From: an uncultured Planctomycetaceae bacterium
GTDB lineage: Bacteria > Planctomycetota > Planctomycetia > Pirellulales > JACPPG01
Assembly (NCBI GenBank): GCA_945957305.1
Contig: CAMFLN010000011.1
Coordinates: 1-14,475 of the forward strand
DNA: 14,475 bases
Direction: 5' to 3'
The stretch's first letter is position 1. The number at the start of each line of letters is the position of its first letter. The notes under the pieces are model-generated. The model worked only from the letters and a program-made list of their open reading frames with translations. It ran no database searches and had not been told where the DNA came from. This document shows positions 13,603 to 14,475 of this stretch, piece by piece. Both the position numbers and the translations under genes were made by a program.

Positions 13603-13612
13603 GCTTGCCGCG

Positions 13613-14452
13613 CTATTTCGCATGGTCGCGCTCGCGCAAGTATTGTTCGAGCCCTGCCAGGTCGTCGGTGTTGATCAGGTCGACGCCCGCGTCCGAGAGT
13701 TCGCTCCATACGGCGCGATTGGCGGGAATGGCCCAGAACCGCACGCGGCGTCCCTTGGCATGCGCTTTGGCAACGAAGTCGCGCAACTTGGTTTTCTCCT
13801 CGGCCGGAATGTCTCCTTTGCCGCGCCAGCGAAAGTGGCTCATCCAACTGTCACTGACCAAGGGCATCAGGTCGACAGGCGTGGTCGCGTCGAGATCGCT
13901 CATGCGGCCGTCGATGCCGACGTAGCGCACCTGATCGGCCGCGATGCGGTCCATAGCGCGATCGCCCGAGATGACGATCGTCACCGCCCCGGGCTGCAAC
14001 TTGCCGTCGCGCGCCACGGTCAGCATTTCGGCATACTTAGGCAAACGCTCAGCGAGGACTTCGTAAGCGCGGACACCATCGGCCTTGATGTCGACCAACA
14101 GGGTGAACGGCGGTCCGTCGCGATAGACGCGGCCGCCATTCTCGCGGACACGCGCCAGCAGCGGGTCCAAGTACAGCGCTTCGAGCGTACGCTCGGGTTT
14201 GACGTCGCGGCGGTTGTGCGCCACCAGCAGGGCACCGTCGACCAGGTAGATGTCGGCCTCGACACTGCAAAACCCGTGGTCGAGAGCATCGAGCAGCGGA
14301 CGCTTGTGTTCGTAGTCGTTATGGGCATGCGCCTGGGGAAGCGGAGTTGCCGCAAGCGCGGGCGAAGCCAGGCAGCAGCCGGCGATGGCCAGCAGCCCGC
14401 CTGCGATATAACCATAATTCGCCGCATTCTTTATCGGGGAAAGGGAACTCAT
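13613..14452 (-). CDS. Exported GDPD/PI-PLC-like phosphodiesterase (AIM6-like)
   Basis: A 279-residue exported protein of the PLC-like phosphodiesterase superfamily, whose members cleave glycerophosphodiesters or related phosphodiesters with metal and acid-base help. Residues 1-34 are a signal peptide ending A-L-A. An I-A-G-C at 23-26 also fits a lipobox, so it could be a lipoprotein. The mature part opens with H-A-H-N-D-Y (42-47), then P-L-L-D-A-L-D-H-G, S-V-E-A-D (E65, D67) and V-A-H-N (H79). These are the His, Glu/Asp and His positions of the GDPD active site in the arrangement I recall from AIM6-like proteins. L-V-D-I-K-A-D and a C-terminal N-T-D-D-L complete the barrel signatures. The ATG at 14452 has AAAGGA 6 nt upstream. 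The true substrate is not known. It is the first gene seen of the minus-strand group. Confidence 0.85.
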   Translation of the reverse strand: MSSLSPIKNAANYGYIAGGLLAIAGCCLASPALAATPLPQAHAHNDYEHKRPLLDALDHGFCSVEADIYLVDGALLVAHNRRDVKPERTLEALYLDPLLARVRENGGRVYRDGPPFTLLVDIKADGVRAYEVLAERLPKYAEMLTVARDGKLQPGAVTIVISGDRAMDRIAADQVRYVGIDGRMSDLDATTPVDLMPLVSDSWMSHFRWRGKGDIPAEEKTKLRDFVAKAHAKGRRVRFWAIPANRAVWSELSDAGVDLINTDDLAGLEQYLRERDHAK

Positions 14453-14458
14453 CAGTAA

Positions 14459-14464
14459 TCCTTT
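14459..14464 (-). promoter_or_regulatory. Ribosome binding site of the phosphodiesterase gene
   Basis: On the minus strand AAAGGA lies 6 nt before ATG at 14452. The promoter would lie beyond the window edge. Confidence 0.6.
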
Positions 14465-14475
14465 GCAGCGGTCCT

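Noticed and set aside
12917..14458. Plus-strand open frame of 513 codons
   Set aside because: It runs antisense across both the nucleotidyltransferase and phosphodiesterase genes, which have intact catalytic motifs and good ribosome sites. No domain was recognised in it.
1..14475. tRNA, rRNA, transposase or phage genes
   Set aside because: No cloverleaf-like sequence, insertion-sequence ends, or transposase or integrase motifs were recognised on either strand by reading. A covariance-model search was not possible here.

Overview
The window most likely comes from a planctomycete (Planctomycetota, probably a Pirellulales-type lineage). The DNA is GC-rich. The giant surface gene starts with the arginine-rich tag and I-E-A-M-E-E-R-R-L-M-A-A-D motif that I associate with large exported planctomycete proteins. 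It also carries SdrD-B-like calcium-loop repeats with N-G-D-C and Y-N-F-C signatures, followed by an FG-GAP-like calcium propeller. This assignment rests on recognised protein style, not on a database search.

Layout. Bases 1-1208 hold the 3' part of a SurA/PpiC-like periplasmic foldase gene. A CYTH-domain (CyaB-like) gene follows at 1320-1862, then a type II citrate synthase gene (gltA) at 2050-3366. After a 316-bp gene-free stretch come three plus-strand genes for exported proteins: a seven-bladed WD40 protein (3683-4708), a 1636-residue multidomain surface protein (4773-9683) and a 359-residue FG-GAP-like protein (10023-11102). A convergent intergenic region (11103-11287) contains three hairpins, one of them a clear intrinsic terminator. 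The rest is on the minus strand, read from right to left: a GDPD/PLC-like phosphodiesterase (14452-13613), a CCA-adding-type nucleotidyltransferase (13591-12248), a four-helix CopD-like membrane protein (12024-11512) and a 56-residue coiled-coil protein (11458-11288).

The left and right flanks look like ordinary chromosomal housekeeping genes. The most interesting part is 3683-11102. All three proteins appear exported and all are built from repeats. The giant protein has nine SdrD-B-like domains. The last seven are essentially isometric (112, then six of 111 residues), and each has one cysteine in its calcium loop and one in its last strand, which suggests a disulfide-locked, calcium-stiffened rod. 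Its C-terminal module is homologous to the whole mature protein encoded next door, including a shared interruption in the second propeller repeat, so one module probably arose from the other. I infer a surface stalk (rod plus terminal propeller) and a stand-alone secreted copy of the same propeller. No function has been shown for it.

No tRNA, rRNA, CRISPR array, insertion sequence, integrase or phage gene was recognised.
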